In this document: positions 48,026 through 56,356 of the stretch, one piece after another | Layout of the letters: each line of letters begins with the position of its first letter | Numbering within the stretch: position 1 is the first letter of the stretch | Assembly (NCBI GenBank): GCA_038138145.1 | Contig: JAYQDD010000002.1 | Coordinates: 1 to 64,000, forward strand | Length of the DNA stretch: 64,000 nucleotides | Origin: UBA3537 sp038138145 | GTDB taxonomy: Bacteria > Bacteroidota > Bacteroidia > Flavobacteriales > Flavobacteriaceae | Reading direction: 5' to 3' | Position numbers and translations under genes: made by a program | The notes under the pieces: generated by a model | Told to the model about the DNA's origin: nothing | Seen by the model: only the letters and a program-made list of their open reading frames with translations | Databases searched by the model: none

Positions 48026-48589
48026 ATGAAATCAATTAAATTAACAGCATTAGCATTCATTTCCCTAACGCTTTTTGCATTCAGTTCAGAAACCGTAAAA
48101 AACATAAATGTAGAAAAAAGTGTCGTGAAATGGACCGGATATAAAGTCACAGGGCAACACGAAGGAACAATCTCTTTGCAAAGCGGAGCACTTATTTTTG
48201 AAGGTAACAAACTTACTGGGGGTAAATTTGTAATGGATATGACGACCATAAACACTACAGATATTGAAGGAGCCTACAAAGAAAAACTCGACGGACATTT
48301 AAAAAGCAATGACTTTTTTGGAGTAAAAAAACACAAAGTAGCGCTATTGAATTTCACATCAGTAAAGCAAAATGGAAACAAATACTACATCAAAGGAGAT
48401 TTGACCATCAAAGGCATAACCAATGAAATCACTTTTGAATTGGAATTATTTAAAGACTATGCTGTAACTAAATTGAAAATTGACCGTACAAAATTCGATG
48501 TCAAATACGGTTCCGCAAGCTTCTTTGATGGTTTAAAGGATCGTGCTATTTACGATGAATTTGACCTTAGTGTTAAATTAAATTTTTAA
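48026..48589 (+). CDS. YceI-family periplasmic lipid-binding protein
   Basis: A 187-residue protein with signal peptide (IKLTALAFISLTLFAFSS) and the YceI lipocalin-like beta-barrel: VEKSVVKWTGYKVTGQHEGTI (noted in part), LTGGKFVMDMTTINTTDIEG, HLKSNDFFGV and GDLTIKGITNEITF. YceI proteins bind isoprenoid-type lipids in the periplasm; the ligand is not shown. Lies between the thiol genes and the trp leader. Confidence 0.92.
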   Translation: MKSIKLTALAFISLTLFAFSSETVKNINVEKSVVKWTGYKVTGQHEGTISLQSGALIFEGNKLTGGKFVMDMTTINTTDIEGAYKEKLDGHLKSNDFFGVKKHKVALLNFTSVKQNGNKYYIKGDLTIKGITNEITFELELFKDYAVTKLKIDRTKFDVKYGSASFFDGLKDRAIYDEFDLSVKLNF

Positions 48590-48604
48590 ATATTTAAAAA
48601 AATA

Positions 48605-48635
48605 TTTGTACTATAAAAAAAGGTGCTTATATTTG
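48605..48635 (+). promoter_or_regulatory. Consensus promoter of the trp operon
   Basis: TTTG at 48605-48608, exactly 19 nt, then TATATTTG at 48628-48635: a full match to the Bacteroidetes promoter consensus. Transcription should begin within a few bases of 48641, almost at the leader-peptide ATG (48644), so the leader mRNA would be nearly leaderless. Confidence 0.85.
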
Positions 48636-48643
48636 GCCAAAAT

Positions 48644-48700
48644 ATGAATTATATAAAACAAAATACTTGGTGGTGGGCAACTCGATTTCAACAGTCGTGA
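48644..48700 (+). CDS. trpL: trp operon leader peptide
   Basis: An 18-codon reading frame, MNYIKQNTWWWATRFQQS then TGA, with three consecutive Trp codons (TGG at 48668, 48671, 48674). It lies just after a consensus promoter and ends 57 bp before trpE, with an attenuator hairpin in between. Its role is to make ribosome progress sensitive to charged tRNA-Trp: when Trp is scarce the ribosome stalls at the Trp codons and the downstream RNA folds so that the terminator cannot form. It is too short for ordinary gene finders. Confidence 0.9.
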   Translation: MNYIKQNTWWWATRFQQS

Positions 48701-48742
48701 GCACCCCTCGTATATAAAAATATATAGGCTTGTCATCACGAC
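48672..48742 (+). promoter_or_regulatory. trp attenuator: alternative RNA pairings
   Basis: Strand 2, GTCGTGA (48694-48700), can pair perfectly over 7 bp with TCACGAC (48736-48742), which includes the loop and part of the 3' arm of the terminator: the antiterminator. In competition, GGTG at 48672-48675 (inside the Trp codons) can pair with CACC at 48702-48705, and CTC at 48681-48683 with GAG at 48699-48701: a 1:2 pairing that frees the terminator. A ribosome stalled on the Trp codons would block the 1:2 pairing. Confidence 0.75.
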
Positions 48743-48756
48743 AGGCCTTTTTTTTT
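48726..48756 (+). terminator. trp operon attenuator terminator
   Basis: Arms AGGCTTGTC (48726-48734) and GACAGGCCT (48740-48748) form 9 bp including one G-U pair, with a 5-nt loop, followed by T to 48756. The T-run ends one base before the trpE ATG (48758), so read-through transcripts carry no separate ribosome-binding site and the hairpin could also affect trpE translation. Confidence 0.9.
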
Positions 48757-48757
48757 A

Positions 48758-50158
48758 ATGAAAACATATAAACTACATACACACTACAAAAAAATATTAG
48801 CAGATACGCTTTCGCCTGTTAGTATTTACTTGAAAATCAGAGACAAATTTCCCAACAGTATGCTGCTGGAAAGTAGCGACTACCATGGAAACGACAATAG
48901 TTTTTCGTATATCTGTTGCAACCCCATAGCATCAATCAAAATGCAAGGCAACACGCTTACAAAAACATACCCCGACCACTCTAAAGAAAGTTTGACTGTA
49001 AAAAATAGCGAAGTAACCGATGAAATTCATCAGTTCACAAAACAATTTGAAACCCAAAGCAATGATGAATTTAAATTTATAAATAATGGGCTTTTTGGGT
49101 ATACTTCTTATGATGCAGTAAAATATTTTGAAACCATTAAGCTATCAGCCAAAGAAAACTCTATAGCAATACCTGAATTACAATATGCTGTATATCAGAA
49201 CATTATAGCGATAAATCATTTCAAAAACGAAGCATATATTTTTGCACATTGCTATGAGAATGAAAATAACATTGACGAATTGCACCATATCATCAGCATG
49301 GATCGATTTGCAGTATATGGTTTTGAAACCACCAACGCCATTGAATCCAATTTAACCAATGATGAGTTTAAAAATCATGTGGAGATTGCCAAAAAACACT
49401 GCCAAAGAGGCGATGTATTTCAGTTGGTTTTATCGCGTAAATTTCAACAAAAATTTAAAGGAGACGACTTTAATGTATATCGTGCTTTACGCAGTATAAA
49501 TCCTTCGCCCTACTTGTTTTACTTTGACTATGGATCATTTAAAATTTTTGGAAGTTCTCCCGAAGCACAACTTGTCGTAAAAAACAAGAACGCTGAAATT
49601 CATCCCATAGCAGGAACCTTTGCTCGATCTGGAGATGATATGAAAGACTCCGCATTGGCACAAGAATTAGTGAACGATGAAAAAGAAAATAGCGAACATG
49701 TCATGCTTGTCGATTTGGCCCGAAACGACCTTAGCCGTCATTGCTCAGAGGTTAACGTAGAAAACTATCGTGAAATTCAATTTTTTTCACATGTGATTCA
49801 CTTGGTTAGTAAAGTTGTGGGTACGGTTCGAGATCAAACACCTACCATGCAAATTGTAGCCGATACTTTTCCTGCCGGAACACTTTCAGGAGCGCCAAAG
49901 TATAAAGCGATGGAACTGATAGAAACCTATGAAAAAACCAGTCGAGGATTCTATGGAGGAGCGATTGGATTTATGGATTTCAAAGGCAATTATAATCACG
50001 CTATTATGATCCGAACTTTTTTGAGCAAAAATCAACAATTACACTGGCAAGCAGGTGCAGGAATCGTGTCAAAATCGAATTCCGAAAATGAATTACAAGA
50101 AGTTTATAACAAGTTAGGTGCTCTGACCAAAGCCATCAAACGAGCAGAAAAAATTTAA
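48758..50158 (+). CDS. trpE: Anthranilate synthase component I
   Basis: Makes anthranilate from chorismate with TrpG. The 466-residue protein has the N-terminal domain with the LLESSDYHGN segment (Trp-feedback site) and the chorismate-binding core: FGSSPEAQLV, PIAGTFARSG, EHVMLVDLARNDLSRH, FPAGTLSGAPK and GFYGGAIGFMD. First structural gene of the trp operon, directly after the attenuator. Confidence 0.97.
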   Translation: MKTYKLHTHYKKILADTLSPVSIYLKIRDKFPNSMLLESSDYHGNDNSFSYICCNPIASIKMQGNTLTKTYPDHSKESLTVKNSEVTDEIHQFTKQFETQSNDEFKFINNGLFGYTSYDAVKYFETIKLSAKENSIAIPELQYAVYQNIIAINHFKNEAYIFAHCYENENNIDELHHIISMDRFAVYGFETTNAIESNLTNDEFKNHVEIAKKHCQRGDVFQLVLSRKFQQKFKGDDFNVYRALRSINPSPYLFYFDYGSFKIFGSSPEAQLVVKNKNAEIHPIAGTFARSGDDMKDSALAQELVNDEKENSEHVMLVDLARNDLSRHCSEVNVENYREIQFFSHVIHLVSKVVGTVRDQTPTMQIVADTFPAGTLSGAPKYKAMELIETYEKTSRGFYGGAIGFMDFKGNYNHAIMIRTFLSKNQQLHWQAGAGIVSKSNSENELQEVYNKLGALTKAIKRAEKI

Positions 50159-50159
50159 C

Positions 50160-50726
50160 ATGAAAGATATTTTAGTCATAGACAATTACGACAGTTTTAC
50201 CTATAATTTAGTGCACTATTTAGAAGACTTGGAATGCAGCGTTAAAGTTGTTCGCAATGATCGACTAGAGTTAGACGATGTTGTCCCTTTTGACAAAATT
50301 GTCCTCTCCCCCGGCCCAGGCATCCCCGATGAAGCTGGACTTCTTAAACCCATAATCAAAACCTATGCGCCAACAAAAAGCATATTGGGTGTTTGTCTTG
50401 GAATGCAAGCTATTGGCGAGGTTTTTGGTGCTGAACTACACAACTTAGATACCGTGTATCACGGGGTTCAAACCAAAGTTCAAATCACCTCAGAAGATGA
50501 AATTTTATTCAAAAACCTAGGACCAGTCATTGATGTTGGGCGTTATCATTCTTGGGTTGTAAAAGGTCAACTTCCAGACTGTCTTGAAATAACGTCCGTT
50601 GATGAAAACAATCAAATAATGGCACTCCGTCATAGAGATTTTGATGTCAAAGGGGTGCAGTTTCATCCAGAGTCTGTATTGACTCCTGATGGAAAAAGCA
50701 TGTTAAAAAATTGGATTAACTCATAA
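50160..50726 (+). CDS. trpG: Anthranilate synthase component II (glutamine amidotransferase)
   Basis: Class I glutaminase of 188 aa that supplies ammonia to TrpE. It has the starting IDNYDSFTYNLVHYL, the oxyanion loop SPGPGIPDEAG, nucleophile Cys in GVCLGMQAIGE (about residue 80), and the His/Glu pair in VQFHPESVLT. It starts 1 bp after trpE. A pabA/trpG dual role is possible, as no separate pab gene is in view. Confidence 0.96.
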   Translation: MKDILVIDNYDSFTYNLVHYLEDLECSVKVVRNDRLELDDVVPFDKIVLSPGPGIPDEAGLLKPIIKTYAPTKSILGVCLGMQAIGEVFGAELHNLDTVYHGVQTKVQITSEDEILFKNLGPVIDVGRYHSWVVKGQLPDCLEITSVDENNQIMALRHRDFDVKGVQFHPESVLTPDGKSMLKNWINS

Positions 50727-50730
50727 AGAA

Positions 50731-51717
50731 ATGAAAGTACTCTTAAATCGGCTCATAAACCACGAAAGCATCAGTGCTGAAGAAGCAAAACAGATTCTGA
50801 TTAGTATTTCTAAAGGGGATTATAATCAGGCGCAAATCGCTTCTTTTCTAACGGTGTATATGATGCGTAGCATTACTGTAGAGGAACTACAGGGCTTTAG
50901 AGATGCTCTGTTGGAACTGTGCATTGCTGTAGATCTGAAAAATTATAATCCTATTGATTTGTGCGGAACAGGTGGTGACGGTAAAGATACATTCAATATT
51001 TCTACACTTTCATCTTTTGTAACCGCTGGTGCTGGTGTGGCTGTAGCCAAACACGGGAATTATGGCGTGTCTTCGGCCTGTGGTTCTTCCAATGTTTTGG
51101 AAGCTTTGGGAGTAACTTTTTCAAATGACCAAGACCATCTAAAAAAAGCCATAGAAACCGCAAATATTTGTGTGCTTCACGCCCCATTGTTTCATCCGGC
51201 AATGAAAAATGTAGCACCCATAAGAAAAGCATTGGGCATCAAAACGTTTTTTAATATGTTGGGGCCCATGGTCAACCCGTCTTTTCCAAAACATCAAATG
51301 GTAGGCGTATTCAATTTAGAATTGTTAAGATTATACAACTACCTCTATCAGCAAACTGATAAAAACTACAGCATTGTACATGATTTGGGGGGATACGACG
51401 AACTCTCATTAACCAATTCCGCAAAAATTGTTTCCAACCAATCGGAATTGTTATTTACTCCAAGCGATTTGGATGTGCAATCCATTGCACCAACATCAAT
51501 TTTTGGAGGCAACACTGTTCAAGAAGCTACCAAAATTTTCGATTCCATCATCTCTGGAAAAGGAACTGAAGCACAAAACAATGTGGTCTGTGCCAATGCT
51601 GGATTAGCTATTGCTACCGCAAAACAAATCACCCACAAAGAAGGATTTGAACATGCTAAAGAAAGTTTATTGAGTGGCAAAGCCAAAAGATGTTTGACAA
51701 AATTAACCGCACTATGA
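50731..51717 (+). CDS. trpD: Anthranilate phosphoribosyltransferase
   Basis: Adds phosphoribose from PRPP to anthranilate. The 328-residue protein has the PRPP-binding loop LCGTGGDGKDTFNISTLSS near 74, AKHGNYGVSSACGSSNVLEA (noted as the KHGN motif), and FFNMLGPMVNPSFP. Third gene of the operon. Confidence 0.97.
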   Translation: MKVLLNRLINHESISAEEAKQILISISKGDYNQAQIASFLTVYMMRSITVEELQGFRDALLELCIAVDLKNYNPIDLCGTGGDGKDTFNISTLSSFVTAGAGVAVAKHGNYGVSSACGSSNVLEALGVTFSNDQDHLKKAIETANICVLHAPLFHPAMKNVAPIRKALGIKTFFNMLGPMVNPSFPKHQMVGVFNLELLRLYNYLYQQTDKNYSIVHDLGGYDELSLTNSAKIVSNQSELLFTPSDLDVQSIAPTSIFGGNTVQEATKIFDSIISGKGTEAQNNVVCANAGLAIATAKQITHKEGFEHAKESLLSGKAKRCLTKLTAL

Positions 51718-51718
51718 C

Positions 51719-52504
51719 ATGACGATTTTAGAAAAAATCATAAAAGATAAACGTCAGGAGGTAGCGCTAAGAAAAGCCCTAATTCCTGTAAACCAACTGG
51801 AGCAGTCTGTTCTTTTTGATCGTTCAAAAAACTCTTTAAAATCACGCTTAAAGAGCAGTACAACAGGCATCATTGCCGAACATAAGCGTCGATCACCATC
51901 CAAAGCCATCATCAACCAAAATTTGAATGTTCAAGACATCGCAAAGGGATATCAAGATGCTGGAGTTTGCGGCATGTCTGTACTTACTGATATGAAATAT
52001 TTTGGGGGAAGTCTCGACGATTTACTTACCGCACGAGCCAGTTGCAATTTACCGCTTTTACGTAAAGAATTTATCATAGATCCCTATCAAATAATTGAAG
52101 CCAAAGCCTATGGTGCCGATGTAATTTTATTGATTGCAGCAGTGCTCAGCAGAACAGAAATTCAAACCCTTTCAGAATGTGCGCAACAACTCGATTTAGA
52201 AGTGCTTCTCGAAGTCCACAATGAGGAAGAATTACACAAATCTATTATGCCATCGTTGGACATGATTGGCGTAAACAATAGAAATTTAAAAACATTTGAG
52301 GTCGACCTAAAACACAGTACAATATTAAGTACACTAATCCCCGACGAATTTGTAAAAGTTTCAGAAAGTGGCATCAGCTCAACAGAAACCATAAAAATGC
52401 TGCAACCCTTTGGATTCAAAGGATTTTTGATTGGTGAAAATTTCATGAAAACGAATAACCCAGGTGAAAGTGCAACTCAATTCATCCAAAAACTAAAGTC
52501 ATGA
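51719..52504 (+). CDS. trpC: Indole-3-glycerol phosphate synthase
   Basis: TIM-barrel enzyme (261 aa) that makes indole-3-glycerol phosphate. Motifs are IIAEHKRRSPSKA (catalytic Lys), GMSVLTDMKYFGGSLDDL, LLRKEFIIDPYQI, ADVILLIAAVL, GVNNRNLKTFEVDL and SESGISS. It starts 1 bp after trpD and its end overlaps trpF by 4 bp (ATGA). Confidence 0.97.
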   Translation: MTILEKIIKDKRQEVALRKALIPVNQLEQSVLFDRSKNSLKSRLKSSTTGIIAEHKRRSPSKAIINQNLNVQDIAKGYQDAGVCGMSVLTDMKYFGGSLDDLLTARASCNLPLLRKEFIIDPYQIIEAKAYGADVILLIAAVLSRTEIQTLSECAQQLDLEVLLEVHNEEELHKSIMPSLDMIGVNNRNLKTFEVDLKHSTILSTLIPDEFVKVSESGISSTETIKMLQPFGFKGFLIGENFMKTNNPGESATQFIQKLKS

Positions 52505-53115
52505 AACTGAAAGTATGCGGCATGAAATATCAAGACAATATTTTGGACGTGGCAACACTGAAGCCAGATTATATGGGCTTTATTTTTTATAAAAATTCGG
52601 AACGCTATATCACCACTTCCATTCCTGATTTGTCCAAAACCATAAAAAAAGTTGGGGTTTTTGTCAATGAATCAATCAAAAACATAAAAAACAACATCGA
52701 AAAACATCGCTTAGATGCTGTTCAACTGCATGGTCAAGAACCACCAGAATTTTGCAAACAACTTAAAAATGAAGCTTTAGAAATCATCAAAGTGTTTTCA
52801 ATAAAAAATGAATTTGATTTTAATCAACTTACCCCCTATGAACCGTATGTAGATTATTTTCTCTTTGATACAAAAGGTCCAAATCCTGGCGGAAACGGAT
52901 TTTGTTTTGATTGGAGTGTGTTGGAAAATTACACTGCAGATAAACCTTATTTTTTGAGTGGTGGTATTGGATTGGAACAGGTAGAATCTTTGAACACGTT
53001 CAAAAAAAGTACCGCAGCCAAGCAGTGTTATGCAATAGACATCAACAGTAAATTTGAACTAAAACCAGGACTTAAAGACGATATTAAACTAAAAAACTTT
53101 ATTCAACAATTATGA
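52501..53115 (+). CDS. trpF: Phosphoribosylanthranilate isomerase
   Basis: Amadori rearrangement step of Trp synthesis. The 204-residue barrel starts with KVCGMKYQDNI (catalytic Cys), with YMGFIFYKNSERY, AVQLHGQEPPEFC, FLFDTKG-PNPGGNG (catalytic Asp) and FLSGGIG. Overlaps trpC and trpB by 4 bp each, so it is translationally coupled. Confidence 0.96.
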   Translation: MKLKVCGMKYQDNILDVATLKPDYMGFIFYKNSERYITTSIPDLSKTIKKVGVFVNESIKNIKNNIEKHRLDAVQLHGQEPPEFCKQLKNEALEIIKVFSIKNEFDFNQLTPYEPYVDYFLFDTKGPNPGGNGFCFDWSVLENYTADKPYFLSGGIGLEQVESLNTFKKSTAAKQCYAIDINSKFELKPGLKDDIKLKNFIQQL

Positions 53116-54293
53116 GTTATCACGTAAATGAAAAAGGGTATTATGGTCAATTTGGTGGTGCATTTATTCCAGAAATGCTTTACCCAAATATTGAAGAATT
53201 ACGTCAAAAATATTTGAGTATTATGGCGGAGCCAGACTTTAAAGCTGAATTTGACCAGTTATTAAAAGATTATGTTGGACGGCCAACACCACTGTATTTT
53301 GCAAAGCGATTTTCAGAAAAATACAACACCAAAATCTATTTTAAAAGAGAAGATTTGTGCCATACTGGAGCCCACAAAGTCAATAATACCATTGGTCAAA
53401 TTTTAATGGCCAAACGTCTCGGCAAATCTAGAATTATTGCCGAAACTGGTGCTGGACAACATGGGGTAGCCACAGCCACAGTTTGTGCCTTGGCGGGTAT
53501 TCAATGTATTGTTTATATGGGTGAAATAGACATTGCGAGACAAGCGCCAAATGTAGCGCGAATGAAAATGCTCGGTGCCGAAGTCCGTCCTGCAACTTCT
53601 GGTAGTCGCACCCTAAAAGATGCCACCAATGAAGCCATTCGTGACTGGATCAACAATCCTGAAGATACGCACTACATCATTGGAAGTGCAGTGGGGCCAC
53701 ACCCCTATCCTGATATGGTATCGCGATTTCAATCTGTAGTTTCAGAAGAAATTAAATGGCAATTGAATGAAGCAGAAGGTGCTCAAAATCCAGATTATGT
53801 GGTGGCCTGTGTGGGTGGTGGTAGCAATGCTGCTGGGGCCTATTATCATTTTTTGGACGATGAACGTGTGGGGCTCATCGCTGTAGAAGCTGCTGGAAAA
53901 GGCATTGATACAGGTGAAAGTGCTGCAACCTCTATTCTCGGTAAAGAAGGAATTATTCACGGAAGTAAAACCCTTTTGATGCAAACCAAAGATGGTCAAA
54001 TTACAGAACCCTATTCCATTTCTGCGGGCTTGGACTACCCTGGTGTTGGCCCTATGCACGCACATTTGCACACCACCAAAAGAGCAGAATTCATCCCAAT
54101 TACTGATGATGATGCCATGACTGCTGGTTTAATGCTTTCGCAATTGGAAGGTATTATCCCTGCTATTGAAACTGCACATGCCTTTGCGATTTTTGAAACC
54201 AAAACCTTTAAACCAGATGATGTGGTGGTCGTATGCCTTTCAGGGCGTGGCGATAAAGACCTCAACACTTATATTGATTATTTTAAATTGTAA
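53112..54293 (+). CDS. trpB: Tryptophan synthase beta chain
   Basis: PLP enzyme (393 aa) joining indole and serine. The PLP lysine is in HTGAHKVNNTIGQ at about residue 90, the phosphate-binding glycine loop is CVGGGSNAAGAYYHF, and GQFGGAFIPE, RPTPLYFAKRF and AETGAGQHGVATA are family motifs. Length and context are normal for TrpB1. Confidence 0.98.
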   Translation: MSYHVNEKGYYGQFGGAFIPEMLYPNIEELRQKYLSIMAEPDFKAEFDQLLKDYVGRPTPLYFAKRFSEKYNTKIYFKREDLCHTGAHKVNNTIGQILMAKRLGKSRIIAETGAGQHGVATATVCALAGIQCIVYMGEIDIARQAPNVARMKMLGAEVRPATSGSRTLKDATNEAIRDWINNPEDTHYIIGSAVGPHPYPDMVSRFQSVVSEEIKWQLNEAEGAQNPDYVVACVGGGSNAAGAYYHFLDDERVGLIAVEAAGKGIDTGESAATSILGKEGIIHGSKTLLMQTKDGQITEPYSISAGLDYPGVGPMHAHLHTTKRAEFIPITDDDAMTAGLMLSQLEGIIPAIETAHAFAIFETKTFKPDDVVVVCLSGRGDKDLNTYIDYFKL

Positions 54294-54299
54294 TCCAAA

Positions 54300-55064
54300 A
54301 TGAACAGAATTCAAACCAAACTAAACGAAGACAAAAAACTGCTTTCCATCTATTTTTCTGCAGGATTTCCTGCATTAAATGATACGGTAGACATTATAAA
54401 AAATCTGGAGAAAAGTGGCGTCGATATGATCGAAATAGGACTGCCCTTTAGTGACCCCCTTGCCGATGGACCAACCATTCAAGAAAGTTCTACAAAAGCG
54501 CTAAAAAACGGTATGCATACGGCCTTGCTTTTCGAACAACTTAAAGACATCAGAAAAGAAGTGACCATCCCTTTAATCCTCATGGGGTATTTTAATCCCA
54601 TGTTGCAATATGGTGTAGATGCGTTTTGTAAAAAATGTCATGAAATTGGTATCGATGGATTTATCATTCCAGATTTACCCGCACAAGTGTATCACGAAGA
54701 ATACAAATCTATTTTTGACCGCTATGGGCTACTCAATATTTTCTTGATTACCCCTCAAACTTCAGATGAACGTATTCGTTATATGGATTCTATTTCGGAG
54801 GGCTTTATCTACATGGTAAGCAGTGCCAGTACAACTGGAGCGCAAAGTGGATTTGGAGCAGTTCAACAAAACTATTTTAAGCGTGTTGCAGATTTAAACT
54901 TAAAAAATCCACAGATTGTTGGGTTTGGCATTTCAAACCACGAAACATTTACTCAAGCAACTACACATGCCAAAGGAGCGATTATTGGTAGTGCGTTCAT
55001 CAAGCATATGGAGGCCAATGGTGTGGATAAAATTAATGAATTTGTTGCGGGTATTTTGGGGTAA
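54300..55064 (+). CDS. trpA: Tryptophan synthase alpha chain
   Basis: Cleaves indole-3-glycerol phosphate to indole, passed to TrpB. The 254-residue TIM barrel has the catalytic Glu in DMIEIGLPFSDPLADGP and Asp in GIDGFIIPDLP, and GFGISNHETF plus AIIGSAFIK for phosphate binding. It starts 6 bp after trpB and is the last gene of the complete trpEGDCFBA set. Confidence 0.97.
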   Translation: MNRIQTKLNEDKKLLSIYFSAGFPALNDTVDIIKNLEKSGVDMIEIGLPFSDPLADGPTIQESSTKALKNGMHTALLFEQLKDIRKEVTIPLILMGYFNPMLQYGVDAFCKKCHEIGIDGFIIPDLPAQVYHEEYKSIFDRYGLLNIFLITPQTSDERIRYMDSISEGFIYMVSSASTTGAQSGFGAVQQNYFKRVADLNLKNPQIVGFGISNHETFTQATTHAKGAIIGSAFIKHMEANGVDKINEFVAGILG

Positions 55065-55100
55065 TTTGATTAGTTTTGATTGCACCAAATCTAATAAACG

Positions 55101-55499
55101 ATGAATTTTAATGCATTAAAACTATTTATACTTTGTCTATTTCTATCTTGTAAAACGACAACTCCGCTTCGTCCAACAGTAAGTGTCAATCCTCAAGACA
55201 TCATAAAATCTCCATTAAAACTAAACGTCAATTCCATGGGGGTTTGGTACGCTCACGAAGGGGAATTGGGTCATGTACAACTTCTAAATCAAGATGGAAA
55301 AGAGATTGCGTTGGGTATTTTGACTACATCTGAAAATTGGATGAAATCTGGACCGGTGCAATTTGAAACAACTTTGGTGTTTGACGCCAAAAAATCCGAA
55401 AAAGGAACTTTAATTATTCACAACAATCCAGGCGACGGAGACGGCGATGAAGCTGGAGTAAACCATGCCTTTGAAATCCCCATACGTTTTAAACCCTAG
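55101..55499 (+). CDS. Gmad2-like Ig-domain lipoprotein
   Basis: A 132-residue predicted lipoprotein (KLFILCLFLSC, Cys about 17) with one Gmad2-type Ig-like domain: DIIKSPLKLNVNSMGVWYA, then LLNQDGKEIALGI, ENWMKSGPVQFE and LIIHNNPGDGDGDEAG. This domain occurs in exported proteins and is thought to mediate binding. It follows trpA by 36 bp but is not a Trp gene. Its TAG stop interlocks with that of yaaA as CTAG. Confidence 0.75.
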   Translation: MNFNALKLFILCLFLSCKTTTPLRPTVSVNPQDIIKSPLKLNVNSMGVWYAHEGELGHVQLLNQDGKEIALGILTTSENWMKSGPVQFETTLVFDAKKSEKGTLIIHNNPGDGDGDEAGVNHAFEIPIRFKP

Positions 55500-56254
55500 C
55501 GCGTAAAGACCAGTTTGTTTTCGGTAGATAAATTGGCATCATAGCCATAACGTTCTGCATTAAATGTTTTAAGATCTTCTACAGTTTGTGCATTGGTTTC
55601 AACAATATGGCGGGTCATCAAACCGCGTGCTAATTTGGAAAAAATAGCAATGGTTTTGTATTGACCGTTTTTAAATTCTTTAAAATCAACATGAACCAAT
55701 GGGGCTTTAAGCACTTTTGTATCAATGGCTTTAAAGTATTCTTGACTGGCAAGATTGACTAAAAGTTCGTTTTCTTGCATTTCCTCATTGAGGGCAGTAG
55801 TTACTTTTTGACGCCAAAATTCATAAAGGTTCTTGTGCTTTCCCACAGGAAATTTTGTACCCATTTCTAATCTGTAAGGTTGAATTAAATCCATAGGTTT
55901 TAGTAATCCATATAACCCTGAAATAATTCGAACTGTATGTTGTAAAACATCAAGCTTTTCTTCCGAAATGGTATAAGCATCCAAGCCACGATACACATCG
56001 CCACTAAACGCATAAATGGCCTGACGTGCATTGTCTGAATTAAAAGGCAGTGACCAATTTTGGTTGCGTTCATAGTTAAGCGCTCCAAGTTTAGGTGAAA
56101 TATGCATCAGCTCCGAAAGGGCTTTTACCGATTTCTTTTTTAGCAATCCATTCAAGTGTTTAGCATCACTCAAAAAGCAACTTTCTGAACTAAAGCCAGT
56201 TGGCAATTCACTTTCATAATTGAGCGACTTAGCGGGTGAGATGACGAGTTTCAT
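55496..56254 (-). CDS. yaaA: YaaA family peroxide-stress protein
   Basis: A 252-residue DUF328/UPF0246 protein. Members lower free iron and protect DNA under H2O2 stress. Conserved segments are MKLVISPAKSLNYE, RQAIYAFSGDVYRGLDA, ILSGLYGLLKPMDLIQPYRLEMG (in part) and LVHVDFKEFKNGQYK. It has no signal peptide. Confidence 0.94.
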   Translation of the reverse strand: MKLVISPAKSLNYESELPTGFSSESCFLSDAKHLNGLLKKKSVKALSELMHISPKLGALNYERNQNWSLPFNSDNARQAIYAFSGDVYRGLDAYTISEEKLDVLQHTVRIISGLYGLLKPMDLIQPYRLEMGTKFPVGKHKNLYEFWRQKVTTALNEEMQENELLVNLASQEYFKAIDTKVLKAPLVHVDFKEFKNGQYKTIAIFSKLARGLMTRHIVETNAQTVEDLKTFNAERYGYDANLSTENKLVFTR

Positions 56255-56356
56255 AGCACAAAATGTTTGTATTCCAAAAATACCAACAAATTTTAGAAGA
56301 TAAAAAAGTTTGTCTTTAATCTTTTTAATACGACTATTGACAAAATCAATAGTGCA

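Noticed and set aside
48622..48627. GGTGCT before the trp leader pairing with AGCACC near 48701
   Set aside because: It overlaps the -7 region and lies upstream of the predicted transcription start, so it would not be in the leader RNA.
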